From contig RDEW01000025.1 in NCBI GenBank assembly GCA_011109175.1, forward strand, positions 155,990 through 219,989: a stretch of 64,000 bases of DNA. The letters run 5' to 3'. The translations under genes were made by a program, and so were the position numbers. Below, piece after piece: positions 11,540 to 22,993 of the stretch (position 1 is the first letter of the stretch; each line of letters opens with the position of its first letter). Source of the stretch: Dicyema japonicum (taxonomy: Eukaryota > Dicyemida > Rhombozoa > Dicyemidae). The notes under the pieces were generated by a model. It worked only from the letters and a program-made list of their open reading frames with translations. It was not told the DNA's origin and made no database searches.

Positions 11540-13150
11540 AAAGCGAATCAGTCCCTAATACCGCTGTACTTTCTTCTTTCAAATCTCTAGCAGTGCTCGC
11601 GCGGTACCTGCGAATCATTATATTAATCTACTGTTCTTTGCCACCATAATAAAAGTTCTTAAAAAATACAGCGATTTACCGCCTAAATTTTAAATTGTCT
11701 TAACCGGAACAGCCTGGAATCTAAATTGTTGCAGAGTAATTTGTACTTCTGAGCATGTACGAAGTGACTCTCTAGGAAGACATTAGAAACAAAGAAAGTG
11801 TCAGGTTTACCTAGAATTAGGATACGAATCTCTTTCACTCCAAAATTGAAAAACAAACTTGAAAAGTCATCTGTCCGAAGTTGAGCGTATATAATGATTG
11901 TTAATTTAATTCTCGAATGTGTTCTTAATGATAATAAATAAACTGAGGTCTGAGATAGGGTTTTCTCGTCGAAATGAGAATCACGTCAATCAAAGTAATA
12001 CACACTGATCGATATGAACAAACTTTTTAGTTTTATTAAGACAAGTAGTTATTTAGAAAAAATTATAAGCGATTTATTATCTTAAAATGAAATTAGAAAA
12101 ATAAAAAATCCATTTCTCTCGAATCCGACACTGTTAAATTTCCAAAAATGGCGAATTCTGAGGTTTTATTGTAAATTATAAAATTTGTGTGAATCTGTTT
12201 GTAGTATTGATTATTAAAATATAAGATAATTTTTTCCACACGTCCAGTTCCAGTCGGAAGAGTTTGGAAAGTCAATAATTTTAAAATGAACTATAAATGA
12301 CATTTTATCATTAAATCGAAGCATGAAACAAGTTGATTATTTCTTTGTTCTATTATTAACATACGATACATACACAGCCGCAACAACGTGTAATATTTAA
12401 ATCCATTTGTTTAATAAATACAAAAGGTGAAAATTAATTAATCCCAAAATCGGTTATGTGGTGTACCCCATGTCTGAGTGGTACGCATCCTTTCTAAGCA
12501 TCGCGGCCATCTATATCCGCCTTACTGAGAATTAATTTAGAAATCAATTATTTGAAAATAACGTGAGCTGTTTGAGTGTGTTTGTGTGATGAGCATCGGG
12601 CCAAGATGAGTTTGATTTTACCACGATCTTTGGAAATCTTCATTTATTCAAAAATACTGAGTTTCAATTTTTGGCTACACCAAATTACCTTATCGGTCCC
12701 GTTGGAGCATTCGTCCTTGGCTTTTTCTTTCCTATTAGCCATCGGTTTTCCATACTCGTAAATGTCAATATTGCTTTAAAAAAATCAATTCAAAAAATGA
12801 CTAATTTGTTATAGTTACGATCTGTTACTAACAGCAATTAATGCCGGTTCAATATCGATCTTCAACTCCACCACATTCAAAATCGCTAAGCTCACTCTTG
12901 CGCACGTGTTTGTACCATACTTCATTCTAAGCTCTAAAAAATTGTTTATTAATCATCAGAATCTCGTAGTGGGAGATCTAAATTGGCAAGAAATTAGATT
13001 AGGTTAGAGATGGGGACAGCTGAAATTTGTCTTGAAGGGCCTGGACTCTTCACTAGGGTTTCCCCCAACCGGTTAATCTACGATAAGTTGAACATACGAC
13101 TATCTAACGACCGCAAACAACTATATAAATGAAAATCTGCGTTCATTTCA
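11540..13150. other. Mostly unassigned stretch, duplicated at 23,275-24,890
   Basis: No gene is recognised. On the minus strand at 12,093-12,275 there is a frame containing YFNNQYYKQIHTNFIIY and the N-glycosylation-like NKT and NLT. It is shared with the second copy except for a 1-nt indel upstream, and could be a host exon fragment. Around 12,461-12,530 a tRNA-like GTCTGAGTGGTACG occurs. Nothing else is supported. Confidence 0.4.
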
Positions 13151-13159
13151 ATTTCAGAT

Positions 13160-13603
13160 ATGTTAATCAAGGACAATACCCTTGCGAACATTTTTAACAG
13201 GACTCCCCTCCAAAGCTACGGGATAAAAGTCGTGTACGACTCCCAGTTTTTGATTTCAACATTAAAGAAGATAGAATGTGAAAAAAGATTGTCCTTGCAA
13301 AAATTAAACACTCGAATAACTTCACTCAAAAACTTTCTTGAAGACATTCCGAAGCTTAGTGAAAAGCGAAAAAGTTGGCTGAAAAAGCACGTGTCACTTT
13401 CAAAGGATCAGGAATTATTTGAGAGAAAAAAATTTTCAGTCCAGTATAAGTCAACCAATTCGTTTAATTTCAGAAGATCTTCTTGTCCTCCTGTGAAAGT
13501 GGTCCCCCCTGCCCTCACAGTGCGGAAACCTTCACATGTCGTTATCCAGGCAAGACATTCTGTTGATTTGCATCAAAAGATCAATAAGTCTCAAAAGTGG
13601 TGA
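13160..13603 (+). CDS. Conserved hypothetical 147-aa protein, duplicate 1
   Basis: An uninterrupted 147-codon frame begins at ATG 13,160, just after ATTTCAG. An upstream exon ending in a splice acceptor is therefore possible. The protein is very basic and Lys/Ser-rich, with a predicted helical stretch (residues about 30-95, many K/E/L) and a C-terminal part with PPVKVVPPALTV and HQKINKSQKW. No signal peptide, membrane span or known domain is visible. Its twin at 24,900 differs at six residues, with no indel or stop, while the non-coding flanks of both copies carry several indels. That favours a real product, but no family is recognised. Six nonsynonymous and three synonymous changes do not show strong constraint. 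Confidence 0.55.
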   Translation: MLIKDNTLANIFNRTPLQSYGIKVVYDSQFLISTLKKIECEKRLSLQKLNTRITSLKNFLEDIPKLSEKRKSWLKKHVSLSKDQELFERKKFSVQYKSTNSFNFRRSSCPPVKVVPPALTVRKPSHVVIQARHSVDLHQKINKSQKW

Positions 13604-14850
13604 TTCAAAGTTAATAGAATGTATTAATTGATTTATTTTAACAATATAATTTAAAGTACATTTTTTTATTAATGATAATCTGAGGTTTTTTGTCATTTTG
13701 AGAATCAATGAATTATTCCCGAGAGACGAGGTGTAGTTATTCCTACTCGTCCCAGTAAAGCCCTCAGCTGGTTCTGTATTTTTTCCTTTGATACCACACA
13801 AGCATGTGATGGAGGGAGAACTGACCGGGGTAATGGGTACCGTCTCCATATAGACGAATTAGGGTTTCCTGAATGTTTGGTGGATTCTTTTTTTGTATTT
13901 TCCCAGAAGGTGGTAGATTGTTCATTCTTAATGACTATTTTTTCTTTCTCACTACATTAGAGATTCCTATAACTGCAAAGACTAGATGTTTTCATCCCCC
14001 TCCGGAGGTTCTGGGTCGATTTGTGTGATATTAAAAGGTCTCTTAAAACCTCTCGAATTCCTCATTTTGTGACTTTCTAAAAAGTGGGGATACAAAAATT
14101 TTAGAATGTGAAGCCAATTCAAAAGTTTATAGTGATTTTTTGCATTATGTGGCATTTATGGTGGATTCGAGAAATTTTACTGTATTGAATGAAAATCTGG
14201 TGTTGAGATTTTTCTATTATTTTGTACATAACAAATTCTGCTTTGTTCACTGTTAAAGTCTCTGAGAGGACAATTCTGATTTATTAATTTTACAATTAGA
14301 TTAAAGTACATTTATATAAAGCTAATCGAAAGTTATTATTAAAACCCAGTCAAGTGAAATTAAAAAAAGTTGACTTTTTTCCAAAAAACAAGTGCATTTA
14401 TTCCAGCACTCCAATGAGTTTTTCTAGACTGACAGTGTCGAAGGCTAGTCTTTGAACTTTTAAATCTTTACTGAATAACGCAATACCAACTATGAGTCAC
14501 CATTGTACATCCGCTGTTGATCCCCCAGTCCTGAAACTACTTTTGTTTTGGTCCAAGTATCCGTTCACTGGCCCTTGAATCATATTAAATATGATCAGGG
14601 CGTGGATCTTCCGCAGGGTGTTCAGAAAGATGACAGGGTGTAACTATTCAACCGTTCCGGGTGGTTTATTTCCGTTCTGGACTGGTGTTAGTACCCGTTT
14701 TCCAAGTTCTGAAAAGTCCTTGTTTGCAATCATGGCATTCAGCAATCTTGAGAGTTCTTATAACAATTCTTAAGATATGTTGTTTGTCTCGGAGTGCGAC
14801 CAAATTTGAGCTTCTTTATCGCCCAGGAGACCACCTCTACCTAATGTAAA
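13604..14850. other. Gene-free AT-rich stretch, duplicated at 25,344-26,575
   Basis: Both copies can be followed almost base by base. Frames such as 14,591-14,773 are shared but have no recognisable motif. The run 14,400-14,850, with phrases like LDQSTDVQW on the minus strand, might derive from a retroelement ORF but is too degraded to assign. Confidence 0.4.
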
Positions 14851-14856
14851 ATGAAT

Positions 14857-15115
14857 TGTCTAATTGTGGTAGTGGAGTGGTTAGTGCTGTCGAGATTAAT
14901 TGCAAGTACGATTACCTCTCCTCTTTGCCTTCTTCAATTCCTAATAGGCAACAAGTGATCCATCTGGTCAAGGAGATATCCAGTGCTTGGTTGGGATCCA
15001 AAAAGGATCTCGCTCTTCCCTACTCTACTGAGGGAAATTCATATTGGTGGATATGGATGTACTTGATGTTTGGAATAATGCGTCGCACTCCGACAATGGA
15101 GAAAAGTACCTACTT
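14857..15115 (+). repeat. tRNA-like SINE, family B, copy 1
   Basis: It opens with a tRNA-like A-box region (TAGTGGAGTGGTTAGTGC). The body contains GCCTTCTTCAATTCCTA, shared with the segment near 44,840 and with 27,614-27,880. The tRNA-like head with a short unrelated body suggests a second SINE family. The ends are not sharply defined. Confidence 0.45.
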
Positions 15116-15423
15116 TTGTAGCAAAGATCAAACCACTCTCCATACCAACCAACTACCAAACTGTTTGCTTAGTGATGACTACGAACACAAATATGTTTTT
15201 AAAAAAGTTATTTTATTTTAAAATTAATAAAATTATGAAATTTGTTAGTAAGACAAAATTTAATTCAAGAAATTATTATTTCTTTTTCTTAGGTGCTACT
15301 AAAAAACAAATTTAAATTTACTTATTTTGGGTTTATATGAACCGTTCGTCGTACTTTTTCTTAATTTAGCGACAGCATTGACATTTAAAATTTTAAGCTA
15401 AAATGACTTAATTATTCTTTTTT

Positions 15424-15785
15424 CTAGCATACCTTCTTCTTTACAGTAGTCTCGGGCTTCTTTACCTTCAACTGTTCATCCTCACTATCCGATGCATCGA
15501 ATATATTCTCAGGTGGACTCCCGGTTAGAATTTCACTAAAATTTATCACTTTTTTATTTATCATCTAAGAACCCGACGTTTTTTTATCATCACATCTTTT
15601 TGCCAACCTTAACCACTGCTTCCTGTTATTTTGAATTCCTGCCAGCAACGGTGTTAGTGCAGGCTCCAGCTTAGAAAATGCCTAAATTCAAATTTGATGG
15701 CAATACTTCGTAAACGGCCATACAAACTCCGTCAATAAATCCGACTTGCATTTTCGGAAGATCCCTCTTTTTATCTCGATTCATC
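15424..15785 (-). pseudogene. Phosphodiesterase 3' fragment (exons 16-18)
   Basis: The segment matches 28,190-28,548 and includes the stop codon, the last exon and two of the tiny introns. It begins inside exon 16 (reading ...[10 protein letters not shown]-like, with GVC kept). At 15,785 the similarity ends and unrelated repeat DNA begins, so exons 2-15 are missing. With the exon-1 piece at 17,017-17,129 this is the remains of the phosphodiesterase gene carried by duplication copy 1. Confidence 0.85.
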
Positions 15786-17016
15786 GAAGAAATATTTTTT
15801 ATCTGAAAATTAATTTACTTTTTAGATTTATAAAAAAACAATTAAACAACCACTAAAACTTACTAATTTTACATTTTTTTAAATAAATTAAATTTTAATA
15901 CTCAAGATTATTTAAACTAAAGTTTATTGCACGAAACCAACTACACCTGTCGGATCTCTTGAAAAGTCCGGTCTTGGCTGTGACGTTCTCGTTAGCCATA
16001 AGTTTTTTCACTCGAAAGGACTGGGGTAAATAAATGAATAATAAATAAATTAAAGCGCAAATCAATCTTTAACTACCGTTTGTAAAATCCTTAAAGGCCT
16101 GATCCAATGAATTTTTAAAATGATCTTTCCAATAACAAGCCCATCCAATCATTGTTTTTGAAATTCTTTCAGGAATGATCCAGTGAAGTAAAAGACTTAA
16201 AAAATCGAAAATTTAAGTTGACTCCATTGCAATTAGGCACAGCTATGTATCTAAAATGGGGGTGTCTTTAAATATTTACAGAATGACTGAGATAAGTTTT
16301 CTGTTGATAAATGGAGACGAATTCAATTAGTTTCATTTAAGAAAACACTCGAAACTTTTGTAGTTGTTAATTCAATCGTCGAATCAGTCACTTCCTGCTT
16401 CTACGATAATAATAAATAATAATAATAATAATTAAGCACTACCGCGTTGCCATAAGCACGTAAGATGCCTAGGGTTTTGATCGTGCTGAACACACTTTTT
16501 TAAGTCAAGAACAGTTATTATAACTAATCGTAGAGGGAGAACCAAGGAATGCTCTTCGCTTCTTTGTTTTCTTTTTTTTGTGTGTATGTCCTTTTGACTA
16601 TCCAGTTCCGCAGTGAATCTCCACTGATGACGGCGTCACTCGTCAAGCCCTTTCCGCATCGTAGATGCGTGGAACCTTCCACCAGGTGAACAGCAGCGAG
16701 AATCGAACCAGTGACCTAAGCAACTTTAGCCCGACACCTAATTACTATGCCACTTCTACGATAAGCAAGATATAGGGTTTCTCAACTTTAGCGTAACTAA
16801 ATTTTTTAAGGGTAAAAACAAAATTTTATAACTAAAAACCAACTTTTATTAATTTTCTCATTTTCAACACCTCTAAAACATATAATTTTCCATGTACTGA
16901 ATAAATTCTCAACTGAATTGATAAATAGCGAGTAAGGGGTAATGGAAAGTGGAGATTGTGCGTATAATGATAAATACAGACATTATAAAAATTTTGGGAC
17001 TTAAATTCCCTCTTAC
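15786..17016. repeat. Filler replacing phosphodiesterase exons 2-15
   Basis: The segment 15,797-16,185 is a direct copy of 2,519-2,960. Bases near 16,250-16,300 match 3,985-4,045 inverted. A family A SINE follows at 16,500-16,765, and 16,918-17,005 copies the short repeat at 3,019-3,100. No gene is present between 15,786 and 17,016. Confidence 0.7.
16500..16765 (-). repeat. tRNA-derived SINE, family A, copy 3
   Basis: Read on the minus strand it has a tRNA-like head, with a different sequence from copies 1 and 2 but with the B box GGTTCGATTCTC. It then has the same body (GCATCTACGATG variant GCATCGTAG on plus) and the tail ending in AGTTATAATAACTG. It sits in the filler between the two duplication copies. 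Confidence 0.6.
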
Positions 17017-17129
17017 CTGCACATTGAAAAGTATTTTGTGGCACAACCTTGCCATATCAAGTTCAGTGGTAACATCCTTGACAATCTCTTCGAACAAGTC
17101 CGGGAAGCTCATGGACTCCAATCTGGTCA
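17017..17129 (-). pseudogene. Phosphodiesterase exon 1 fragment at the duplication junction
   Basis: It encodes the same residues as 30,770-30,886 ([23 protein letters not shown]) with a few changes, and keeps the splice donor (CAG/GTAAG at 17,016-17,017). Towards 17,129 it stops at GGTCA and passes directly into the left end of duplication copy 2. This is the breakpoint of the tandem duplication. Confidence 0.85.
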
Positions 17130-17180
17130 AAATTGTTGGTTTATATGATTTTGAAGATAAGTTATCGTTTCTTCTTTATT

Positions 17181-18300
17181 GACTCGTTTTATATTGGAAA
17201 GATTCTAAATGAGTGGAGTTCAATGGTGAAGAATATCTTGGGAGACGACGATGTTACTCAAATCAACGCAATCTCACTCGGAACAAAAAATGGAAAAATT
17301 ACCTTGGTGCCTCCACCTGGTTTTTCCCGAAGCAGCACTATACTATGCCCAATTTATTCACTTTGGTTTACGTAAAAGGGAACTACGTGTGAAATGTATT
17401 GAATGTTATTAAAACAACCTATTCTAACGGACCGGATAAAATCCAAGTGATCCTTCTAAAGAATCTTGGGATTATGGAATCGCTCCACTAACGGTGATAT
17501 TCAATTACCCTATTAACAAAAATTCTATTCCAGTCTTATGATAGCTTGCTCAACTACCCCCAATTTTGAAACCCGGAAAAATGAAGAAGGATTCGTCTTC
17601 ATACAGGCTGGTCGCGTTATTGTGTTCATTTTCGAAAGGCTGGTTCTAGCAAAAAACAAAGATTTTCTCTCGGACTTTTAATTTCAACATGGTTTTAAAG
17701 AAGAGAGGTCTACTCCGACCCATTCAAGACACACGAAGACTGTACTTTGCTCCATTGATGTACATAAAGCTTTCGACTCTGTGATAAGGAGGATTCATAC
17801 TTGGAAAATTTTCCAAAAAAGATCCCTGGAATGCGCAACTCTGGTTACCTACGTACTAAACGGTCGGAGGAGACGCATCTGTATTAGACAGTCAAGATCT
17901 ATTTCTTGGCTTCTTCCGAATGGTGTCCCCAAAAGGATCCACAATTAGTATTCGACCTATTCATGATGATCTCTCCACACCGGAAGTCGGAAATTATATT
18001 CTTCTGACTTATGCCTATAACGTTGTCATCACGTCACGTGATCGGAACATCCAGATTAATACTTTGAGATTGCAAAAAAATCTGGACTGCCTAAACGAAT
18101 GGTTACTGAAGAACATCCTGTCTACCAGCACTGAGAACTCCATCACAACTCGCTTCACATCAGACAAGAGACATGGAAGACGGACGGTCTATTTAAAAGC
18201 AAACAATGGTGTCATTTCGTTTAGAAAATTTCAAAATATCCTTGGAATGTTATTTTGACATTTTATTTCCCCCATGTTGAAAATGTTATTAAAAATGTGA
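17181..18300 (+). mobile_element. Non-LTR retrotransposon relic (APE end and RT), copy 2
   Basis: This is the copy of 4,889-6,060. It has lost the endonuclease start (the first bases are fused to phosphodiesterase-flank DNA near 17,175). It retains GPDKIQ-like, VSPKGSTISI, DLSTPEVGNYILL and YNVVITSRD segments of RT. A 112-codon frame at 17,920-18,258 is the longest surviving piece. The catalytic aspartate pair is not preserved. Confidence 0.75.
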
Positions 18301-18619
18301 AAAAAAGACTAACCTATTGAGATTTCTCTCTTGCTTATGAAAAAGTCCATTCATTTATAAGATATGTTTTGAAGATCGAAGATAGTAGAAAAACAAAATT
18401 ACGGAACGATGGACTTCTGGAGAGTCCCAGTCTCTAATGCCATTAAAATCCATGATACGCATCAACCGGGAACGTGCTTTCATGGCTACGAATATCCAGT
18501 CATTTGGCCGATACTTGCTTGTGTGGGGTCGAGGGAGGATCATCGAACCATGCTGAGATTTCTACTATAGCGTGCTGGATTATGTGAATAGTTTGTTTGG
18601 TGTAAGTCTCATCATAAGG

Positions 18620-19176
18620 CTCTGACTCCACGCCTGGACCTTCCTCTTTTAAATTTTTTTAGAACGTTTCTCACAGTTTTGAGTGCTCCGTTTTTTATTT
18701 GTATCGCTGTATGTGTCCTGGATCCTTAATCTCCTCCTGAAACCATTGATCCGTCCTCCACAAACATTCTAATCGGTTTTAACAGCATATCTTCGTCCTA
18801 ACTTAGACAGTCTCTCAGTTTCATGTTTAAAGAAAGCTTAATTGCGGCTCTTCTTGTCTTTTCTAAAAGGAATAAGATCTTCTCCCTCTTCGGAAAGAAG
18901 AACCATCCACCTATAATGTAGGCTAGGTAGAATAACTCCCTTAAAAATGAAGAGGTAGGTGTCAAGGCTAACGTGTAACTTTCATGTATATAAGAGCGAC
19001 TGAAAAGCTCTCTTTCTCCTCCTCTTTATGTCGTCTATGTAATCTCCTGCGTAACTATAGTCGAGTCGCAGGTAGCGAAGACTGCGTGCATTTTTTACTC
19101 CCAATGTGTACTCTTGTTTCAAGTGCTTCTTCGTTAATTGTTGTGACATTGTGTCTATTGGGCCTACTACTCCCAT
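18620..19176 (-). mobile_element. Antisense RT C-terminal relic, copy 2
   Basis: Partner of 6,360-6,915. The minus strand reads NARSLRYLRLDYSYAGDYID and a downstream KGVIL-like block. A similar but more diverged stretch with NVLEE...SR occurs at 23,135-23,270. Confidence 0.45.
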
Positions 19177-19689
19177 TGAGCACGCAGTGGGAGTTTGCTC
19201 TCATGATCGCGAGCTCAATGTTCTGGAAGAGTCATCGCATAATTCTAGGCTCATCCTACGCAGTCTGCAAGCAGTCCGATTAACCTGATAAATTCTGACT
19301 TGCTCGGGCCAATAAAATCGACTCTCCTGAAATCGCTATCCTGTAGAAACTAAGTTTTAATTTTGTTAAATCATTAAGAACGAAATATCACGGATAAAAA
19401 CTTTAAATTAAATGAAAAGTTGATTACTAAATTTTTTACAGTTAAAAAACTTAAAGTAACAAATCAACGGTCCTCGCAACATAATCGATGATAATTAATT
19501 GAATGTACGAACGTGACTGCATGAGTATTTCATCTCAAAACTGGAAGTGAAACTAAATTGAATCAGTAATAAATAAAATTAAGATATTGACGTTGCAAAT
19601 AACACTAAGCAGAAGCTACTAATAGACAGTGGCCATTTCCGCAACGATTACGTTTTCAAGGAACAGAAAACGTAATAAAATAGAATGTG

Positions 19690-20320
19690 CTTGATTAGCA
19701 TCGTCTGGCTTGTCTTTGCATCACGAACGAGAGTAGAACTTGGCTCAGAACTTTACCATGTACCTCACTTGGGACACTATTAGATGACGACGCGACGAGG
19801 ATTGGAGTTTCCGTCCGCCTCGAAACGGATGTTTGTACCACACACCTGTCTAGATGTAGAAGAATGGTGGACGCGAAAGGTCTTCACGCTCTTTCCTGCC
19901 GGAGGAGCGCTAGAGGAGTCCTAGACACGCCGCAATAAATGGAGTTATTGCTTGGGGACTTGAGGTTGCAGGATTTCTTGTCCAATTGGAGCCGCTTAGA
20001 CTTGCTCAAGCCAATCGAAGACCGGACGGAACCACTCTTCCCACGGGAGAGTGATAAATACCTTGCCTGGGAGACACTTGTGTCGATATCCTCTCTCCCT
20101 CCAACCTTTCAACTACAACAACTAACCCAGGCTCTGCTTCGAAAAAGGCTGAGACCCTAAAGATAAAAATTACGCATGTCTTTAAGAACAATTCATCTTT
20201 AAACTAGTGGCTGTCGAAACGACAGAATCATTGGAAGCAGGTCACTGACCTTGCTGAACAGGATTGGTTCGCTCATCGCGAAGAAAAACGATAGGAGAGA
20301 AAAGAGGTGGATCATTGAGC
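19690..20320 (+). mobile_element. RLE-type retroelement C-terminal relic, copy 2
   Basis: Partner of 7,430-8,055, with slightly better continuity. It includes a Cys motif segment reading TCLDVEEWW/RCRRMV-type in alternate frames, NRRPDGTTL near 20,025, and VAVETTESLEA near 20,205. Dead by frameshifts. Confidence 0.65.
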
Positions 20321-20499
20321 CTTATAATCAACTTTTATTGCCTTATATCATATCAGATTGAAATATTTTTTTATAGTCTGAAATTCCCAGAGCGAGAGAT
20401 TTAAAAGTTGCATAATGTCGTTTGCCTTTATATATATATAAAACCAATCTATGTTGTGTTTGCAAAGACCGTCTATGAGATAAAATCTTTGTTGAAAAT

Positions 20500-21690
20500 A
20501 ATAAGTTTGATAAATGACTTTTTGCTACCCGGAATTTATCCATTAAATACTGCGGATTTCTGTCAGAATCGTCGTAGCTGAAAGAGTGTTCTCTCAGGAT
20601 TTTCCCCTCAGCACTTTACTATTCAACTTTTATACGGTTGATATTTCACTACCGATACACAAATTATGGAATGGAAATCTCCTTTTTGTGGATACATCCG
20701 AACCTCTTATGTCTCCAATTCAAAAAAATTTTCGTACAAATACTTAGGAATTACATCAAAGAATAGGCAAATTCTGTGTGTCAAAGGTTTGACCATCTCA
20801 ACTGAGACAATAAACGCTCTGATAAATGAGATGTTATGGTAGAAGTATTTGTTAGAAAAAAGAGGGCTTTCCAATCTATTCTATTTATAAGAAAGCTAAA
20901 AATGGAAAATAGCTTTTCATCTTAATGTTAGTGCGTGTCATTATCCTGTCGCTTGTTCACGTATGTGAGGGCTGGTACTACTCCCACAGAAAAACTAGGT
21001 AATATGGCAGTTAGAGAAGACAAGAAGAGCGGCTATAAAAAACAAAACTACTGTTCTTAATCGCGTAAGAGACTGGTATAATCTAAAGTTGGACTCCCGA
21101 AGTATAAAATCTCTTAAACACATCTTTTCTGCATCTCTTCGTTAATAAATTTGTTAAAGCTAAAGCAACTAGAGGTTTAACTGTACCAATCGATGATGTG
21201 GCGATCAATGACCTAGAAAGTGGAAAGATCATTTTAAAAGGATAATTCATTGGATTTGTCCTTGAAAGTTTCTGGTTTCCGGTAAAGAAAATGACGTGCG
21301 AAATGTATTGAGTCATTAAAACAACCTATTCTAATAGACCGGATAAAATCCAAGTGATCCTTCTAAAGAATCTTGGGATTATGGAATCGCTGCATTAACG
21401 ATGTTATTCAACCACCCTATTAGTAAAAATTCTATTCCAGTCTTATGGTAGGTTGCTCACCGGCGACCAATTTGATACCTGGAAAATTGAAGAAGGATCC
21501 CACTTCATACAAACCGGTCGCGTTATTGTGTTTGTTGTCGAAAATGTTGGTTCTAGCAAAAAAGATTTTCTCTCGGTCTTTCAATTCAACATGGTTTTAA
21601 AAAGAGAGGTCTACTTCGACTATTAATCAGCCATGACTTACTCCATGCGACATGGTTTTTGCATAGTGTAGTGCTTTGGGCGCTAGAGTA
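20500..21690 (+). mobile_element. Two abutting non-LTR RT fragments, copy 2
   Basis: Partner of 8,500-9,690. The RT finger motif SYKPVALLCLLSKML is at about 21,500 and QHGFKK at about 21,585. Several 1-nt indels separate the two copies. Confidence 0.6.
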
Positions 21691-21772
21691 TAAAAAATAA
21701 TTTATTTAAAAAATGTCAAACTAACAAAAATCAAACAATTATGACTTTAAACCGTTAAACGAAGAAATTATA

Positions 21773-22940
21773 TTAAAGCATAGGAATACTTTCAATTTGA
21801 TCTACCACATTTCTTTGGCGTTTGTTGTAAACAACCCAAATAACTCCAATAATCGTAAGGACTACGACAGTAAGCGTAATTCCTATGATTTTATAATTTT
21901 TTGAATTATTAGACATATTATTTTTTGTAGAAATTTCTTTTTCAAAACACCCATAATCTAAATTCACCTTAATTCAAACTACTTCCGATGTAGCTAAAAA
22001 TCGAATCATTCCGAAAAACTTGAACTTTTGAATGATGAAAAATTAACGTGAAGATTATTATAATTAAAAATAAATATTTCACAATGATAAAAATTTCCCA
22101 CATCGACATATGTCTGATCATGGGGATACCAGGACTCAATATTTGCCGTGCACAAAACCAATTTTGAAATAAAATAATTATTTTGTGTCAAATTAAAAAT
22201 AAAAAATATATCGATAATGTGACTTTTTATATTCAACTTAATTCCATCGTTTTCATAATCAATGCTTAGGATTGTATGTTCTATAGAAAAAGTATGAAAT
22301 AGTGGCTATAATAAAATTTTGCAATTTACCATTATAGCATAGTTAATCTTGGCTACAATACGCCCACTTAATATAGCTTTGAGTTTATTTCCATCCATAA
22401 AATACCAAATTGGAACATTTGGATCGTTAGATGGATTACAGTCATGAGCTTTATTAAATTATATTCAAACCTCTTCCAGTTATATGATAATAAGAAGGTT
22501 TAGTTCTATATTGTACTATCAAAGAATATATTGTGACAGAATAGTCATTCTCCAAACTGGTGGAAGTATCTCCACATCTGTAATATTCTCCATTTTTGAT
22601 TTCTATGATTTTTATTGAATTTGTGTAGGTTTTATTATCTTTGATGATTTAAAATTAAATTACTGGAGTTTAATTCAATTTTCATTTTTATGTAATAGAA
22701 TTCCTTAGAAGGTTGAATGATCAGTTCGATATTTAAATTGTGTTTTTTGATTTCACACTGCAATTTATCTTCGTAAGTATCATAATAGATTCTAAATACA
22801 TCAAATATTATCTATTTTTGAGAATTATAAAATACATTCTTTTGTATATTTGTCAAAAAACAATCTCCATACCATTTCATACTATGTAGATCAAACTTAG
22901 ATGCAATTTTGGTGATCAATGACAAAAATATTAACAACAT
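21773..22940 (-). pseudogene. LAMP-like lysosomal membrane glycoprotein, least damaged copy 3
   Basis: ATG at 22,940 gives leader MLLIFLSLITKIAS. Introns of 24, 25, 22, 24 and 22 nt restore one frame across the first luminal half (YYRCG, HDCNPSND) into the second (ESWYPHDQTYVDVGNFYHC). One extra base after HVNFSSFK, compared with copy 2, shifts the frame before the YGCFEK segment. The membrane span IIGITLTVVVLTIIGVIWVV and tail ending ESIPML are intact. With that single base it would be a type I membrane protein of about 300 residues. A sequencing error or an unusual splice cannot be excluded. The LAMP call is inference from layout and cysteine spacing. Confidence 0.5.
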
Positions 22941-22993
22941 AAAATGTTAATGAACACGTCAATGATTATTATTAGGTCACTTGCTATGTTGAT

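Larger units (their letters stand above)
4137..15785 (+). repeat. Direct tandem segmental duplication, copy 1
   Basis: The block matches 17,129-28,548 in order and orientation. The offset runs from about 12,290 at the left to 11,740 in the middle and 12,760 at the right, because each copy has private indels. They share the retroelement relics, LAMP-like gene, 147-codon ORF, SINE and phosphodiesterase 3' exons. Over the 147-codon ORF the copies differ at 9 of 441 bases. Copy 1 has an extra 0.7 kb near 4.2-4.9 kb and a 0.27-kb tRNA-bearing segment near 8.06-8.33 kb. It lacks 1.0 kb found at 26,578-27,605. Confidence 0.9.

Noticed and set aside
12461-12530. A tRNA gene
   Set aside because: An A-box-like phrase is present but no cloverleaf can be folded; perhaps a SINE head.
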